A DNA stretch of 64,000 nucleotides. It comes from an uncultured Clostridia bacterium (GTDB lineage: Bacteria; Bacillota; Clostridia; Oscillospirales; Acutalibacteraceae). Below are positions 17,229 through 25,816 of the stretch, in pieces; the stretch's first letter is position 1, and each line of letters starts with the position of its first letter. The stretch is from assembly GCA_904399395.1 (NCBI GenBank), contig CAJFPJ010000005.1, positions 1 to 64,000 on the forward strand, in the 5' to 3' direction. The notes below the pieces were generated by a model. That model ran no database searches and was not told where the DNA came from. It worked only from the letters and a program-made list of their open reading frames with translations. Position numbers and translations under genes: made by a program.

Positions 17229-18524
17229 TCACTGCTCTGCGGCCGGCGCTGGTTCACCCGGTTCACCCGCCTCACCGGACCGTTCAGCAAAAACTCCGGG
17301 AAATAGTTTCTCCCGTTTCTGATACAGATTAAATACCAAAAGACCTGCCGCCAGGATCGCCGCCGTCATCCAGAAGGCCGCCTCGCACCCCCAAGCAGAC
17401 GATACGGCCCCACCGATCACCGGGCCGATACCCTGGCCGATATCAGCCCCTATGTAGAAGGTGCTGGCTGCTACGCCGGAACGAAGAGGCCCCGCTTTCT
17501 TGATACATTCCGCCTGCAGGGATATCTGGCCCCCTCCCTGACCCGCAGCCTTCAGAACAGCCGCCGCCAGGATCATGGGCAATACAAAAGCCCTGCCAAT
17601 CAGCGCCATTGCCGCAACGGATGCCAGAAGCGAAAGGTTCACAATCCAAGTGAGGCCGTTTTTATCCGCCAGCCGCCCGATCAGCAGCCGCATTCCAAAA
17701 AGGACTACCGCGCTGACTGTAAAGAAAGACATATATCCCTCAATACCGCGTTCATCACAGAAAATCTTCAAAAAGGAATTCACAATACCGTTTGCAAAGG
17801 AAAACAGTCCCCCTATCAGGGCAAAAACGGCTACATCCAAAGCGATAAGATTCCGCCAGGAAAAAGAATGCTTTTTTTGTCCGCCGGTTTTATCTGCTGA
17901 AACTTCGCTTTCCTTTTCTTCTTTATACGGGAATTGAATCAACAGAAGAACGCCCACTGCTGTCAGGCCCGCAATCAGGAAAAACAAAGTTCTATAACCG
18001 AAGGCTTCCTCAATAGCCGCCCCCATGCCGGGACCAACTGCCTGAGCAAAAACCTGCCCCAAACCGTAAAAACCCAGCCCTTCCCCCATGCGGCTTTTGG
18101 GAATGCAGGTGCTCACAAGGGCAATGTTGGCGGTTCCGCTCACACCGAAGGCCGCGCCGTGCAGGATACGCATGATAAGCATGGAGGAAACATCCGGGAC
18201 CAGAGCATATCCCACCGCCGAAAGGGCAATGACCCCCGTGGCAAGGACGCAGATCCATTTTTTATTAAAACGATCTGCCGCGGCTCCCGCAAAGGGACGG
18301 ACACAAAGGGCTGTTATGGAAAATATGCCCGCTATGAGGCCCGATATGGTCAACCCGGCCCCTAGGGAATTTTGGGAATATTCCACAATCATAGTATATA
18401 CCATGTTGAAACCGATAGCCGTGATAAAACTAACCAGAATCAAAAATAGGAACTGACCGCTCCAAAGCCGTTCTTTTTTGCGGCTGTTTTCTCTATTGTT
18501 GCCAAGAGAATCTTTTTTCTCCAT
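17229..18524 (-). CDS. MFS transporter
   Basis: 431-residue major facilitator with about 12 helices. It has the loop 2-3 signature region PFAGAAADRFNKKW, the N-terminal half ending in a charged central loop (EEKESEVSADKTGGQKK), and a related motif in the second half (RLLIGRLADKNG). Exporters and sugar importers are both possible. The chosen ATG at 18524 follows AAGGGGCGGAGCT; the track's upstream TTG lacks spacing. Its promoter carries two TTAGCTAA sites in the same position as in the convergent carboxylesterase, so both genes are likely co-regulated and the transporter may handle the esterase's substrate. Confidence 0.88.
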   Translation of the reverse strand: MEKKDSLGNNRENSRKKERLWSGQFLFLILVSFITAIGFNMVYTMIVEYSQNSLGAGLTISGLIAGIFSITALCVRPFAGAAADRFNKKWICVLATGVIALSAVGYALVPDVSSMLIMRILHGAAFGVSGTANIALVSTCIPKSRMGEGLGFYGLGQVFAQAVGPGMGAAIEEAFGYRTLFFLIAGLTAVGVLLLIQFPYKEEKESEVSADKTGGQKKHSFSWRNLIALDVAVFALIGGLFSFANGIVNSFLKIFCDERGIEGYMSFFTVSAVVLFGMRLLIGRLADKNGLTWIVNLSLLASVAAMALIGRAFVLPMILAAAVLKAAGQGGGQISLQAECIKKAGPLRSGVAASTFYIGADIGQGIGPVIGGAVSSAWGCEAAFWMTAAILAAGLLVFNLYQKREKLFPGVFAERSGEAGEPGEPAPAAEQ

Positions 18525-18546
18525 AGCTCCGCCCCTTTTCAACTTA

Positions 18547-18580
18547 TTTTTAGCTAATATATAATTAATATTAGCTAATA
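18547..18580 (-). promoter_or_regulatory. Two candidate TTAGCTAA operators at the MFS promoter
   Basis: Two exact TTAGCTAA cores at 18550-18557 and 18571-18578, 21 nt centre to centre (two helical turns), both just downstream of the -10 box on the minus strand. Matches the palindrome at the carboxylesterase promoter. Confidence 0.65.
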
Positions 18581-18583
18581 TTT

Positions 18584-18613
18584 ATTATACATTAGCACCA
18601 TTTACTATTGCAA
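18584..18613 (-). promoter_or_regulatory. Promoter of the MFS gene
   Basis: On the minus strand TTGCAA, 18-nt spacer, TATAAT. Confidence 0.65.
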
Positions 18614-18699
18614 TAGATCTTATGAACAAAAATTACACACACGTATTTAAACCATAAAAACTATAAAAATATTCAGAAAAATTTTTCAAATACACATTC

Positions 18700-18740
18700 T
18701 GATAGTCAAAGCTAAATTTTAGTTAAATATTGTCTTTATT
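18700..18740. promoter_or_regulatory. Degenerate site AGCTAAATTTTAGTTAA
   Basis: Imperfect inverted repeat related to TTAGCTAA, in the AT-rich region between the MFS and GH43-like promoters. No promoter is clearly attached to it. The rest of 18614-18921 shows no gene. Confidence 0.3.
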
Positions 18741-18921
18741 GAAAGTTTCACTAAGCAATCCAATAAAAAAACAGCTAACCCATTTTGTTTCTCCATCAGA
18801 TAAAAACAGCTTGGCTTTCTATACTTTCTATGGCATATGCAGTAATTTACAGAGTCTCTGGTGAAGATACTTAAACATTTTTGTCAACCTTGCATTTTTT
18901 TGTCTACTTCCTTTTGCTTTC

Positions 18922-18950
18922 TTGTCTTTGCCAGACGAAAATAGTACAAT
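18922..18950 (+). promoter_or_regulatory. Promoter of the GH43-like gene
   Basis: TTGTCT, 17-nt spacer, TACAAT. An inverted repeat ACAATAC (18946-18952) / GTATTGT (18965-18971) overlaps the -10 box and start site and could be a repressor site. Confidence 0.6.
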
Positions 18951-19065
18951 ACTTCTGTATCGTTGTATTGTCACTGTTGGCCGGAGATACAGCAGTGCAG
19001 AGATTTGTTCTTTCCATCCGTACTGCTGGGCCCGGGCAAACAAAGAGGAACAGGGAGGAATTAAA

Positions 19066-20103
19066 ATGAAAAACGCAACCAAGTATCCCGTTCACGTGCG
19101 GGATCTGAACACGCGGGATATCTGCATCGTCCCCGTGGAAGAAACACAAACCTATTATTTGATCGACTGTAAGCCCCGCCCAGGGCAGAAAAAACGCTGC
19201 GTCAATATCCGCGAAAGCAAGGATCTCATGTGGTGGAGCGAATCCGAGCTGATCTATGAACCCGATGAGGAATACTGGGGCCAGCTGGATTACTGGGCAC
19301 CTGAGGTACACCGCTGGAGAGGCAAATATTATCTTGTAAGCTCCTTCCGCAAGCCGGGCGGCTGCCGGGGCTGCCAATTCCTGGTGGCGGATTCCATTAA
19401 GGGCCCTTATAAACCCATGGTAAACCACCCTGCCACCCCCGAAAACTGGCATTGTCTGGACGGCACCCTTTATGAAGACAAAAACGGCCAGCCCTGGATG
19501 GTTTTCTGTCATGAATGGACCCAGGTGCAGGATGGACAGATGTGCGCTATCCGTATGAAGGATGATCTTTCCGATTCCATCGGCGAACCCATCATCCTTT
19601 TCAGAGCCTCGGAAGCACCCTGGAAATTCACCGACGACAAAGGACTGTGGGAGTTCAGCGACCCTCAGTACAATGTGGGCTGGGCCCGCATTACGGACGG
19701 ATGCTATATGTACCGGGCTAAAAACGGCGAGCTTCTCATGACCTGGACCAGCTATTCCAACACTGCCTACACCACTGGCTATGCTCGCTCTCTTTCCGGA
19801 GAAATACAGGGTCCCTGGGTGCAGGAACCGGAACCTCTTTTCAGCCAGGACGGCGGCCACGCCATGTTCTTCCATCGGTTCGACGGCACCCTGATGATGG
19901 TGCTTCACAGCCCCAATCGGCCTGGTAAGGAACATATGCTCCTCTTCGAGATGGAAGATAACAACGGCAAGCTTTTCATCAAAAATGAACTTACAGGGAA
20001 TTTCCTTTGGATTTACAACGAGCGGGATCAGAGATATCTGAATTCTCTGCAGGAGGCTGCCCCTGAAGAGAAAAAAGTTTCTGAAGAGGCGCCAAAGGAA
20101 TAA
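19066..20103 (+). CDS. Glycoside hydrolase family 43-like protein
   Basis: 345-residue cytoplasmic protein of the five-bladed GH43/62/32/68 superfamily. Repeated blade motifs are visible: DYWAPEVHRWRGKYYLVSSF (about 75-94), the LDGTLYEDKNGQPWMVFCHEW block (about 130-150) and WTSYSNTAYTTGYARS. GH43 enzymes release arabinose or xylose from plant oligosaccharides. The exact linkage is not readable, and the acidic residues suggested (Asp near 14, Glu of CHEW) need a structural check. The start ATG follows GGGAGGAATTAAA; the track's longer N-terminus overlaps the promoter. The C-terminal 30 residues are charged and low-complexity. No signal peptide, so the substrate would be imported oligosaccharides. 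Confidence 0.82.
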   Translation: MKNATKYPVHVRDLNTRDICIVPVEETQTYYLIDCKPRPGQKKRCVNIRESKDLMWWSESELIYEPDEEYWGQLDYWAPEVHRWRGKYYLVSSFRKPGGCRGCQFLVADSIKGPYKPMVNHPATPENWHCLDGTLYEDKNGQPWMVFCHEWTQVQDGQMCAIRMKDDLSDSIGEPIILFRASEAPWKFTDDKGLWEFSDPQYNVGWARITDGCYMYRAKNGELLMTWTSYSNTAYTTGYARSLSGEIQGPWVQEPEPLFSQDGGHAMFFHRFDGTLMMVLHSPNRPGKEHMLLFEMEDNNGKLFIKNELTGNFLWIYNERDQRYLNSLQEAAPEEKKVSEEAPKE

Positions 20104-20149
20104 TCATACGTACCCCCGTTTTGTGCTTCGCAAAGCCATATGCAAAGCA

Positions 20150-20190
20150 GAACCGGCTGTCCCCCGTTTAGGACAGCCGGTTCCCTTTTT
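20150..20190 (+). terminator. Terminator of the GH43-like gene
   Basis: 13-bp stem GAACCGGCTGTCC / GGACAGCCGGTTC followed by CCTTTTT. Confidence 0.85.
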
Positions 20191-20395
20191 GCGGTAAAGA
20201 TACTCATTCGCTTGGGCTCAGCCTGCTTCTATTATTTCTGTCACCCGCTTCCTCCGCCTTTCCGCCCCCTTAAGGCCATAAAACTTCCCTGTATGCATCC
20301 TACGCCTTCAGAAAAACGCACTCTACTGCTGCTATCCATCTGACGAGCTTTACAGACAGCAGACAGGAGCTCCCTTCTTACATGCAAACAGAGGC

Positions 20396-20442
20396 AAAAG
20401 GGCCCGCGCATCCTGTAATTCTATGGAAACGCGGGCCCTTTT
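20396..20442 (-). terminator. Terminator of the LacI-type regulator
   Basis: 13-bp stem AAAAGGGCCCGCG / CGCGGGCCCTTTT, about 58 nt past the LacI stop codon on the minus strand. The region 20191-20395 shows no gene. Confidence 0.75.
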
Positions 20443-20499
20443 CAATTTCTGTTTTCTAATACACTAAACACACAAAATAGAATTATGCCGCATATGGGC

Positions 20500-21543
20500 T
20501 CACTCTTCCGGGAAGCCTCCACAGGTCTTTCGGAAATTCATAGTAAGGGGCATAACCCGGGTAAGGGGACGGCGGTCCCCATTGTGAACGGCCTCCGATA
20601 CCATCCGAAGGCATTCAGCGCTCATCTCCTCCACCGGCATAGATATGCTGGAAACAGCGGGCTCTGTATATGCCTCCATTACGCCTCCAAAGGAGAGAAC
20701 CTCCATATCCTCCGGGATGCGAATCCCATACTGCAGGAAGGTTTTCACAGCCCCCACAGCCATATCGCTGATTTGAGCAAAAACAGCGGTGGGCAAGGCC
20801 TTCCCCTGCTCCAGAAAACGCTTTGCAGCACGGATTCCGCCTTCCGTGCTGATGTATTCCTCCTGCAAAAATGCAGTCTCCAGAGTAAGGCCCAGAAAAC
20901 GGCAGCCATCCATAAACCCCATTTTGCGCAAACTGCCGGATTTGTTCAAATTGGTGGGCAGAATGAGCCCCACTCTCTCATGCCCTCTGGCTTTAAAAAG
21001 GGAAGCTGCTTTCCTGCCCGCCTCATAGTCATCCACAGATACTGTGCTGTATTTTTCCGTGGGATGGTTATAGAGTACCACAGGAATATCAAAAGTATTT
21101 TTCAAAAGAAAAGGTATATCCTCTTCCTCAGACATACCTAACACAATGGCACCGTGACAGCTTTGAGAGGAAAAAAGGCGGCTGCATTTTTCCAGCTCCC
21201 GGAACCGGTATGGCCGGATAAGCAGATCGATGGGGCGACCTTCCTCAAGCACCACCTGCTGAAGCCCGTAAAGTACACGCCCCACTATGATTTTCACATC
21301 TGGGATATAGGGGATGTATACGGCGATTGTGAGCCTGTCCCCCCGTTCCGGGCGCCCCTGCCGCCTGCGGGAACGCACGGCGGGCTCATACCCCATCTCC
21401 TTTGCACCCTCCAAAACCTTTTTCTGTGTGGCCTTCGAAATGCGCATTTCATCTCCTCTCCCGTTGAGAACGATAGAGATCGTTCCCTGAGAGAGCCCCA
21501 GGGCTTCGGCCAATTCTTTTATCCGAATTGATTTCTTTTTCAT
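20500..21543 (-). CDS. LacI family transcriptional regulator
   Basis: 347-residue repressor. The N-terminal helix-turn-helix IRIKELAEALGLSQGTISIVLNG and hinge (ISKATQKKVLEGAKEMGYEP) are typical; a periplasmic-binding-protein-like sugar sensor follows from about residue 70 (DRLTIAVYIPYIP ... GHERVGLILPTNLN ... PVEEMSAECLRM). The start was set at the ATG at 21543, 9 nt behind GAGG; an ATG at 21549 is an alternative. Its promoter (-10 at 21642-21647 on minus) overlaps a perfect palindrome AGTATACTGTATACT that may be its own operator. It lies amid the esterase genes and is the best local candidate to sense a sugar from their substrates. Confidence 0.9.
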   Translation of the reverse strand: MKKKSIRIKELAEALGLSQGTISIVLNGRGDEMRISKATQKKVLEGAKEMGYEPAVRSRRRQGRPERGDRLTIAVYIPYIPDVKIIVGRVLYGLQQVVLEEGRPIDLLIRPYRFRELEKCSRLFSSQSCHGAIVLGMSEEEDIPFLLKNTFDIPVVLYNHPTEKYSTVSVDDYEAGRKAASLFKARGHERVGLILPTNLNKSGSLRKMGFMDGCRFLGLTLETAFLQEEYISTEGGIRAAKRFLEQGKALPTAVFAQISDMAVGAVKTFLQYGIRIPEDMEVLSFGGVMEAYTEPAVSSISMPVEEMSAECLRMVSEAVHNGDRRPLTRVMPLTMNFRKTCGGFPEE

Positions 21544-21641
21544 CCGCATTTTCCTCGCTATTCTGCAGCCTTCTCTCAAAACAGATCCATCTCCCGTAAA
21601 CATGAAAAATCCGGGCCTTTTCTAATCGGGCTACTATGTCC

Positions 21642-21670
21642 AGTATACTGTATACTACAGGAAAATGCAA
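21642..21670 (-). promoter_or_regulatory. LacI gene promoter with overlapping palindrome
   Basis: On the minus strand TTGCAT, 17-nt spacer, TATACT. The 15-nt perfect palindrome AGTATAC-T-GTATACT (21642-21656) covers the -10 box, suggesting autoregulation. A half site ATTTAGCAAC lies just upstream (21672-21681). Confidence 0.55.
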
Positions 21671-21690
21671 ATATTTAGCAACTTTTTCTG

Positions 21691-22863
21691 TTACCAGCGG
21701 AAGAGCCGTGGAAGCATGGCTGCAGCCGCCTTGCGCCAAACATCCCATTCATGATAGCCTGGAAAAGTTACATACTCCACATTATATCCCATCTCTCTGA
21801 GCTCTCTTGTCTGAGGTTCCGTAAACTGATGGCGGGGATCCTGTTCCCCACAGGCAATAAAAGTCAGAAGCATGTTTTTATTATATTCTTCAGGCGTAGT
21901 AAAAATATCAGAAAAATCATAAGGAACGCCCAATATGTCCCTTCCTTTGATGCTGAACCCAGCCCCGCAACTAAACATACCAAGGGAAGCAAAAAGTTCC
22001 TTATGATGGAAAGCTATCTCCCGGGCGTGGCTCGCTCCCATAGAAAGCCCTGCAGCACACCTGTATTCCCGCTGTGCCTTCGTTCGAAAGGCAGTATCTA
22101 TAAACGGAACGCAATCCTCCGCAATCACTCTGTCGATAGGCTTGGAAACAAAGGTGCCGCCCCCATCTGCTACATACGCATAGCCGGAATTCATTACAAC
22201 GATCATTTTCCGGCATCGTCCTTCGGCAATCAGATTATCCAAAATATAATGGATTTTTCCCTGCCAAACCCAACCGCATTCATTCTCCCCGCCTCCATGC
22301 TGTAGGTAAAGGACAGGGTACCGTTCATCCCCTTGATCATAGCCCGGGGGTGTATACACCCAGCAGGCCCGTTCCCTTCCTGTCACAGAAGATGCATATT
22401 GTTCCAGACGCACGCTTCCATGAGGGACATTCCGAATACAGTATTCGTCAAATTCCGGATCCGGCACCTCAAAATAATTAATTGCCCGGCCGCACCCATA
22501 GCCAACGGGTGCGATCGGGTTTATGGTTTCCACGCCGTTTACACGGTAACTGTGGTAGTGGAAACCCGGAGCTATTCCTTCCAGATATGCCTCCCAATAT
22601 CCGGAACCATCTTCCATAGGAGTAAGCGAATAACTTCCCTCCATAGATCCTCCCATTCCAACGATCTGAACAGAAGAAACCCCCGGCGCATAATACAGGA
22701 CCCGGATCCTTCCATCCTCCATTAGGGAAATCCCCGGCCTGTCTTCCAAGCCCACCTTTCGGATTTCGGGAAGTCCGTCTCCCGTCCTCACTCCATAAAA
22801 AGGATCATAGTAGAGCATTTGCTGCATAAAAATCTGATTGTTCCCAGCGAATTTGGAAGCCAT
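21691..22863 (-). CDS. Alpha/beta-hydrolase esterase, paralog 1
   Basis: 390-residue enzyme resembling enterochelin/feruloyl-type esterases: an N-terminal Ig-like (E-set/CBM48-like) domain (about 50-120, RVLYYAPGVSSVQIVGMGGSMEGSY) followed by an esterase D-like alpha/beta-hydrolase. Visible motifs: ACWVYTPPGY, YLQHGGGENECGW (oxyanion loop), nucleophile AAGLSMGAS, and catalytic His in FPGYHEWDVW. No signal peptide, so cytoplasmic. The start ATG at 22863 follows AAGGAGAATGAAA. It is divergent from paralogs 2 and 3 and transcribed toward the LacI gene. Removal of acyl groups from imported oligosaccharides is the likely role; the acyl group is unknown. Confidence 0.85.
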   Translation of the reverse strand: MASKFAGNNQIFMQQMLYYDPFYGVRTGDGLPEIRKVGLEDRPGISLMEDGRIRVLYYAPGVSSVQIVGMGGSMEGSYSLTPMEDGSGYWEAYLEGIAPGFHYHSYRVNGVETINPIAPVGYGCGRAINYFEVPDPEFDEYCIRNVPHGSVRLEQYASSVTGRERACWVYTPPGYDQGDERYPVLYLQHGGGENECGWVWQGKIHYILDNLIAEGRCRKMIVVMNSGYAYVADGGGTFVSKPIDRVIAEDCVPFIDTAFRTKAQREYRCAAGLSMGASHAREIAFHHKELFASLGMFSCGAGFSIKGRDILGVPYDFSDIFTTPEEYNKNMLLTFIACGEQDPRHQFTEPQTRELREMGYNVEYVTFPGYHEWDVWRKAAAAMLPRLFRW

Positions 22864-23085
22864 TTTCATTCTCCTTTCATCATTTCCCGGATGATATTCC
22901 AAGTGGTTTGGAAAATATTTATACTGTTGGTCAGGCTTGAGTCACACTTCTCCCGCCGCTTCCTTTTGCCGCATATCCGAAGTTTCTCCATTTTTCTGCG
23001 GCCTTTTCATATGGAATATCAAAATTTTGCAGCAGTCTGCTGGGATATGCCGGCCACTGCATATATCTATTGTATTTTTACATAC

Positions 23086-23115
23086 ATAATACAGAAACTT
23101 CGCTATATATGTCAA
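23086..23115 (-). promoter_or_regulatory. Promoter of esterase paralog 1
   Basis: On the minus strand TTGACA, 18-nt spacer, TATTAT. A TTTAGCAA half site lies at 23121-23128, and TGTATGTAAAAATACA, an inverted repeat, follows the -10 box. Confidence 0.6.
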
Positions 23116-23231
23116 TATAATTTAGCAATTTAATTACTATTTTATTTGTATATATGACTATATTTTGCAACAATAATTTATCTTAATATCCCATTTTGTC
23201 CTATATACTCTAGATTATCTTCAATATTCTC

Positions 23232-23282
23232 TTGACAAACTAGCTAAATATATTACAATTATAGTGATTAAAAGTTTAGCTT
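23232..23282 (+). promoter_or_regulatory. Promoter of esterases 2-3 with TTAGCTAA-like sites
   Basis: TTGACA (23232-23237), 16-nt spacer, TACAAT (23254-23259). A near match CTAGCTAAAT lies in the spacer, and a half site TTTAGCTT at 23275-23282 lies downstream of the start. This pattern resembles the operators at the carboxylesterase and MFS promoters. Confidence 0.6.
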
Positions 23283-23363
23283 CTTGAAGTCCGCTCCTCA
23301 TGATCCTCATTAAAGATCAGCAAGTAGCACGCAGAGTAGAAGAAGCCGAAAGGAGAAGTTATA

Positions 23364-24512
23364 TTGAAAAAAGAAATTGTAGAAAATCAAACCCTCAATT
23401 CCCATATGCTGTTTTTCGACCCTCTCAACAAGGTGGCCGTCATAGACAGAAAAGGGAGCGAAATGCCCTCAATCCGGTATGTGGATGTGAAGCCCGGTAT
23501 CCGGGTCTATGAAAACGGGGATACGGAATTCACCTTCTACGCTCCCGACGCCAAAAGCGTCCAGGTAGCGGGGATAGGCGGCTTCATGGGTAAAACCCGT
23601 TACGATATGAAAAAGGGTGAAGACGGCCATTGGAGCGTAACCGTTCCCGGCATCCACGAAGGTTTCCACTACCATGAATACTATGTAGACGGCAACCGCT
23701 GCATTAACCCCGACGCCCCGGTGGGCTACGGTTGTTTTTACCCCATCAACTATTTTGAAATGCCCGGTGACGATTCTTCCTTTTACCTTATGCGGGACGT
23801 CCCCCACGGAGATGTGCGCATGGAGCTATACCGCTCCTCCCTTACAGGCAGAATGAAAGCCTGCTGGGTCTATACGCCCCCCGGCTATGAAGAGCACCCG
23901 GAAAAGCAATATCCTGTTCTCTATATCCAGCACGGAGTAGGCGAAAACGAAACCGGCTGGATCTGGCAGGGCAAGCTGAACCTGATTGCCGATAACCTTT
24001 TGGCAGAAGGAAAATGCAAAGAAATGCTTATTGTTATGAACAGCGGCTATGCTTTTGTGGAAGGCGAAGACCCCCGTTTCTTCCCCGGGGATTTCGACGC
24101 TGAGCTCACAAAAGACTGCATTCCCTTTATCGATAAAAAATACCGTGTGGCCCCGGGAAAGGAAAACCGTGGCATCGCGGGCCTCTCCCTTGGATCCGCT
24201 CAGGCCTTCCTCTCCGGCATGAAACATCCGGAGCTTTTCACTCACGTGGGTGTGTTCAGCGGTGGATTCCCCATCACCCGGCCTGAATATGATTACTCGG
24301 AATTTTTCAGCGATCCGGAACGGGTAAATTCCACCTATAAGGCATTTTTCATTTCCGGCGGCGACCAGGAGGGCTACTGCGAGAACACCCTCCCCATTGT
24401 GGAAAAACTCCAGAAGGCAGGAGCTAACATCACAGGCTATCATCATGAGGGCTACCACTGCTGGGATATCTGGCGTTACAGCCTTCACGCTTTCCTGCCC
24501 CTTCTGTTTTAG
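23364..24512 (+). CDS. Alpha/beta-hydrolase esterase, paralog 2
   Basis: 382-residue paralog of the flanking esterases: an E-set-like N-terminal domain (TEFTFYAPDAKSVQVAGIGGFMG, about 50-75) and an alpha/beta-hydrolase with ACWVYTPPGYEE, YIQHGVGENETGW, nucleophile IAGLSLGSAQ and catalytic His in HHEGYHCWDIW. The start is TTG at 23364, behind AAAGGAGAAGTTATA; there is no better ATG. The third paralog follows 48 nt downstream, so both form an operon. The nucleophile elbow GLSLGS differs from GLSMGG/GLSMGA in the others, and the oxyanion loop has Val for Gly (HGVGEN), hinting at a different specificity. Confidence 0.85.
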   Translation: MKKEIVENQTLNSHMLFFDPLNKVAVIDRKGSEMPSIRYVDVKPGIRVYENGDTEFTFYAPDAKSVQVAGIGGFMGKTRYDMKKGEDGHWSVTVPGIHEGFHYHEYYVDGNRCINPDAPVGYGCFYPINYFEMPGDDSSFYLMRDVPHGDVRMELYRSSLTGRMKACWVYTPPGYEEHPEKQYPVLYIQHGVGENETGWIWQGKLNLIADNLLAEGKCKEMLIVMNSGYAFVEGEDPRFFPGDFDAELTKDCIPFIDKKYRVAPGKENRGIAGLSLGSAQAFLSGMKHPELFTHVGVFSGGFPITRPEYDYSEFFSDPERVNSTYKAFFISGGDQEGYCENTLPIVEKLQKAGANITGYHHEGYHCWDIWRYSLHAFLPLLF

Positions 24513-24560
24513 GAGTAAAGCTGAAGCAGGCCGATTATCTGAGAAAGGAAGAATTGACGC

Positions 24561-25721
24561 ATGAATATACAAAAAGAAATCATAGATAACCAGACTCTTC
24601 ATTCCCACGCCCTTTTCTTTGACCCAGTGGAGAAGGATCTGGTGCTGGCTTCGGATGAAAAGGGGCGCCCTATGGGTCGCTATGTGCCGAAACCCACCGG
24701 TGTGCAGGTTTTAGAAAACGGAGACGTTATTTTCCGCTATTACGCCCCCAATGCCAAAAGCGTCCAGGTGGCAGGAATAGGCGGCACTATGGGAACCCAA
24801 CGCTATGATCTTTCCCCTCGGGGTGACGGTTACTGGGAGGCCACTGTCTCCGGCATCGGCCCCGGTTTCCATTACCATGATTATTATGTGGATGGCAACC
24901 GCGCCTGCAGCGACCTGGCTCCCTATGGATACGGCTGCTTCCGAGTGCTGAACTATTTTGAAATGCCCGATATTTATTCAGATTTTTATCTTCTGCAGGA
25001 TGTGCCCCACGGCACCATTCGCATGGATTACTACAAATCTTCTGTAACAGGCCGCATACGAAACTGCTTTGTCTATACCCCGCCCGGCTACGAGGAACAT
25101 CCGGAAAAGCGCTACCCTGTTTGGTATCTGCAGCATGGCGGCGGCGAAGATGAAACCGGCTGGATCTGGCAGGGAAAAATTAACTATATTCTCGATAATC
25201 TTCTGGCCTCGGGCCAATGCCGGGAAATGATTGTGGTCATGAATTGCGGCTACGCCTTTTTCCCCGATGGTTCCGGCCATCACTCCCGGGGGCAGATCGG
25301 TGATGTGCTGGTAAAGGACTGCATCCCCTTTATCGATAAAAAATACCGCACCCTCCCTCATCGCAGGGCACGGGCCATGTCGGGCCTTTCTATGGGCGGT
25401 TTCCAAAGCCAGAGCACAGTGTTCCAGTACCCAGAATATTTTGCTTCCGTAGGCCTTTTCAGTTCTAATTTCATCGTAAAGAATGAAGAGGATGACTATA
25501 CGGAACTTCTTTCCGATCCTAAAGCTTTTAATGAACTCTTTGATCTCTGTTTTGTTTCTTGGGGTGATCAGGAGGATATGAAGGCCTCCAACGGTCCCCT
25601 TCTCTCCAGCCTTAGGGAAAAGGGCTTCCGGATCGTTTCCTATGTAACGCCCGGCTACCATGAATGGGCCGTGTGGCGATACAGCGCTCGGGAGTTTGCA
25701 AAACTTCTTTTTCGAAAATAA
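24561..25721 (+). CDS. Alpha/beta-hydrolase esterase, paralog 3
   Basis: 386 residues, highly similar to paralog 2 from the first residues onward (IxxNQTLxSHxLFFDPxxK). E-set-like domain with VIFRYYAPNAKSVQVAGIGGTMG, then NCFVYTPPGYEEHPEKRYP, YLQHGGGEDETGW, nucleophile MSGLSMGGFQ and catalytic His in TPGYHEWAVW. Cytoplasmic by absence of a signal peptide. The start ATG follows AAAGGAAGAATTGACGC. Last gene of the esterase operon, ended by a strong terminator. Confidence 0.87.
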   Translation: MNIQKEIIDNQTLHSHALFFDPVEKDLVLASDEKGRPMGRYVPKPTGVQVLENGDVIFRYYAPNAKSVQVAGIGGTMGTQRYDLSPRGDGYWEATVSGIGPGFHYHDYYVDGNRACSDLAPYGYGCFRVLNYFEMPDIYSDFYLLQDVPHGTIRMDYYKSSVTGRIRNCFVYTPPGYEEHPEKRYPVWYLQHGGGEDETGWIWQGKINYILDNLLASGQCREMIVVMNCGYAFFPDGSGHHSRGQIGDVLVKDCIPFIDKKYRTLPHRRARAMSGLSMGGFQSQSTVFQYPEYFASVGLFSSNFIVKNEEDDYTELLSDPKAFNELFDLCFVSWGDQEDMKASNGPLLSSLREKGFRIVSYVTPGYHEWAVWRYSAREFAKLLFRK

Positions 25722-25768
25722 TTTGATTCTTGCATAGCATATAGGAAGACTGCATGCAAAAACAGGCA

Positions 25769-25810
25769 AAAGAGAGCGCCGATGCGGCCAAACGCACCAG
25801 CGCTCTCTTT
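25769..25810. terminator. Terminator between esterase 3 and MATE 2
   Basis: 11-bp stem AAAGAGAGCGC / GCGCTCTCTTT with a 20-nt loop, between convergent genes and flanked by A and T runs. Confidence 0.75.
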
Positions 25811-25816
25811 CCATTT

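Noticed and set aside
18904-19935. 343-residue minus-strand ORF
   Set aside because: Opposite the GH43-like gene, which shows real family motifs and a ribosome site.
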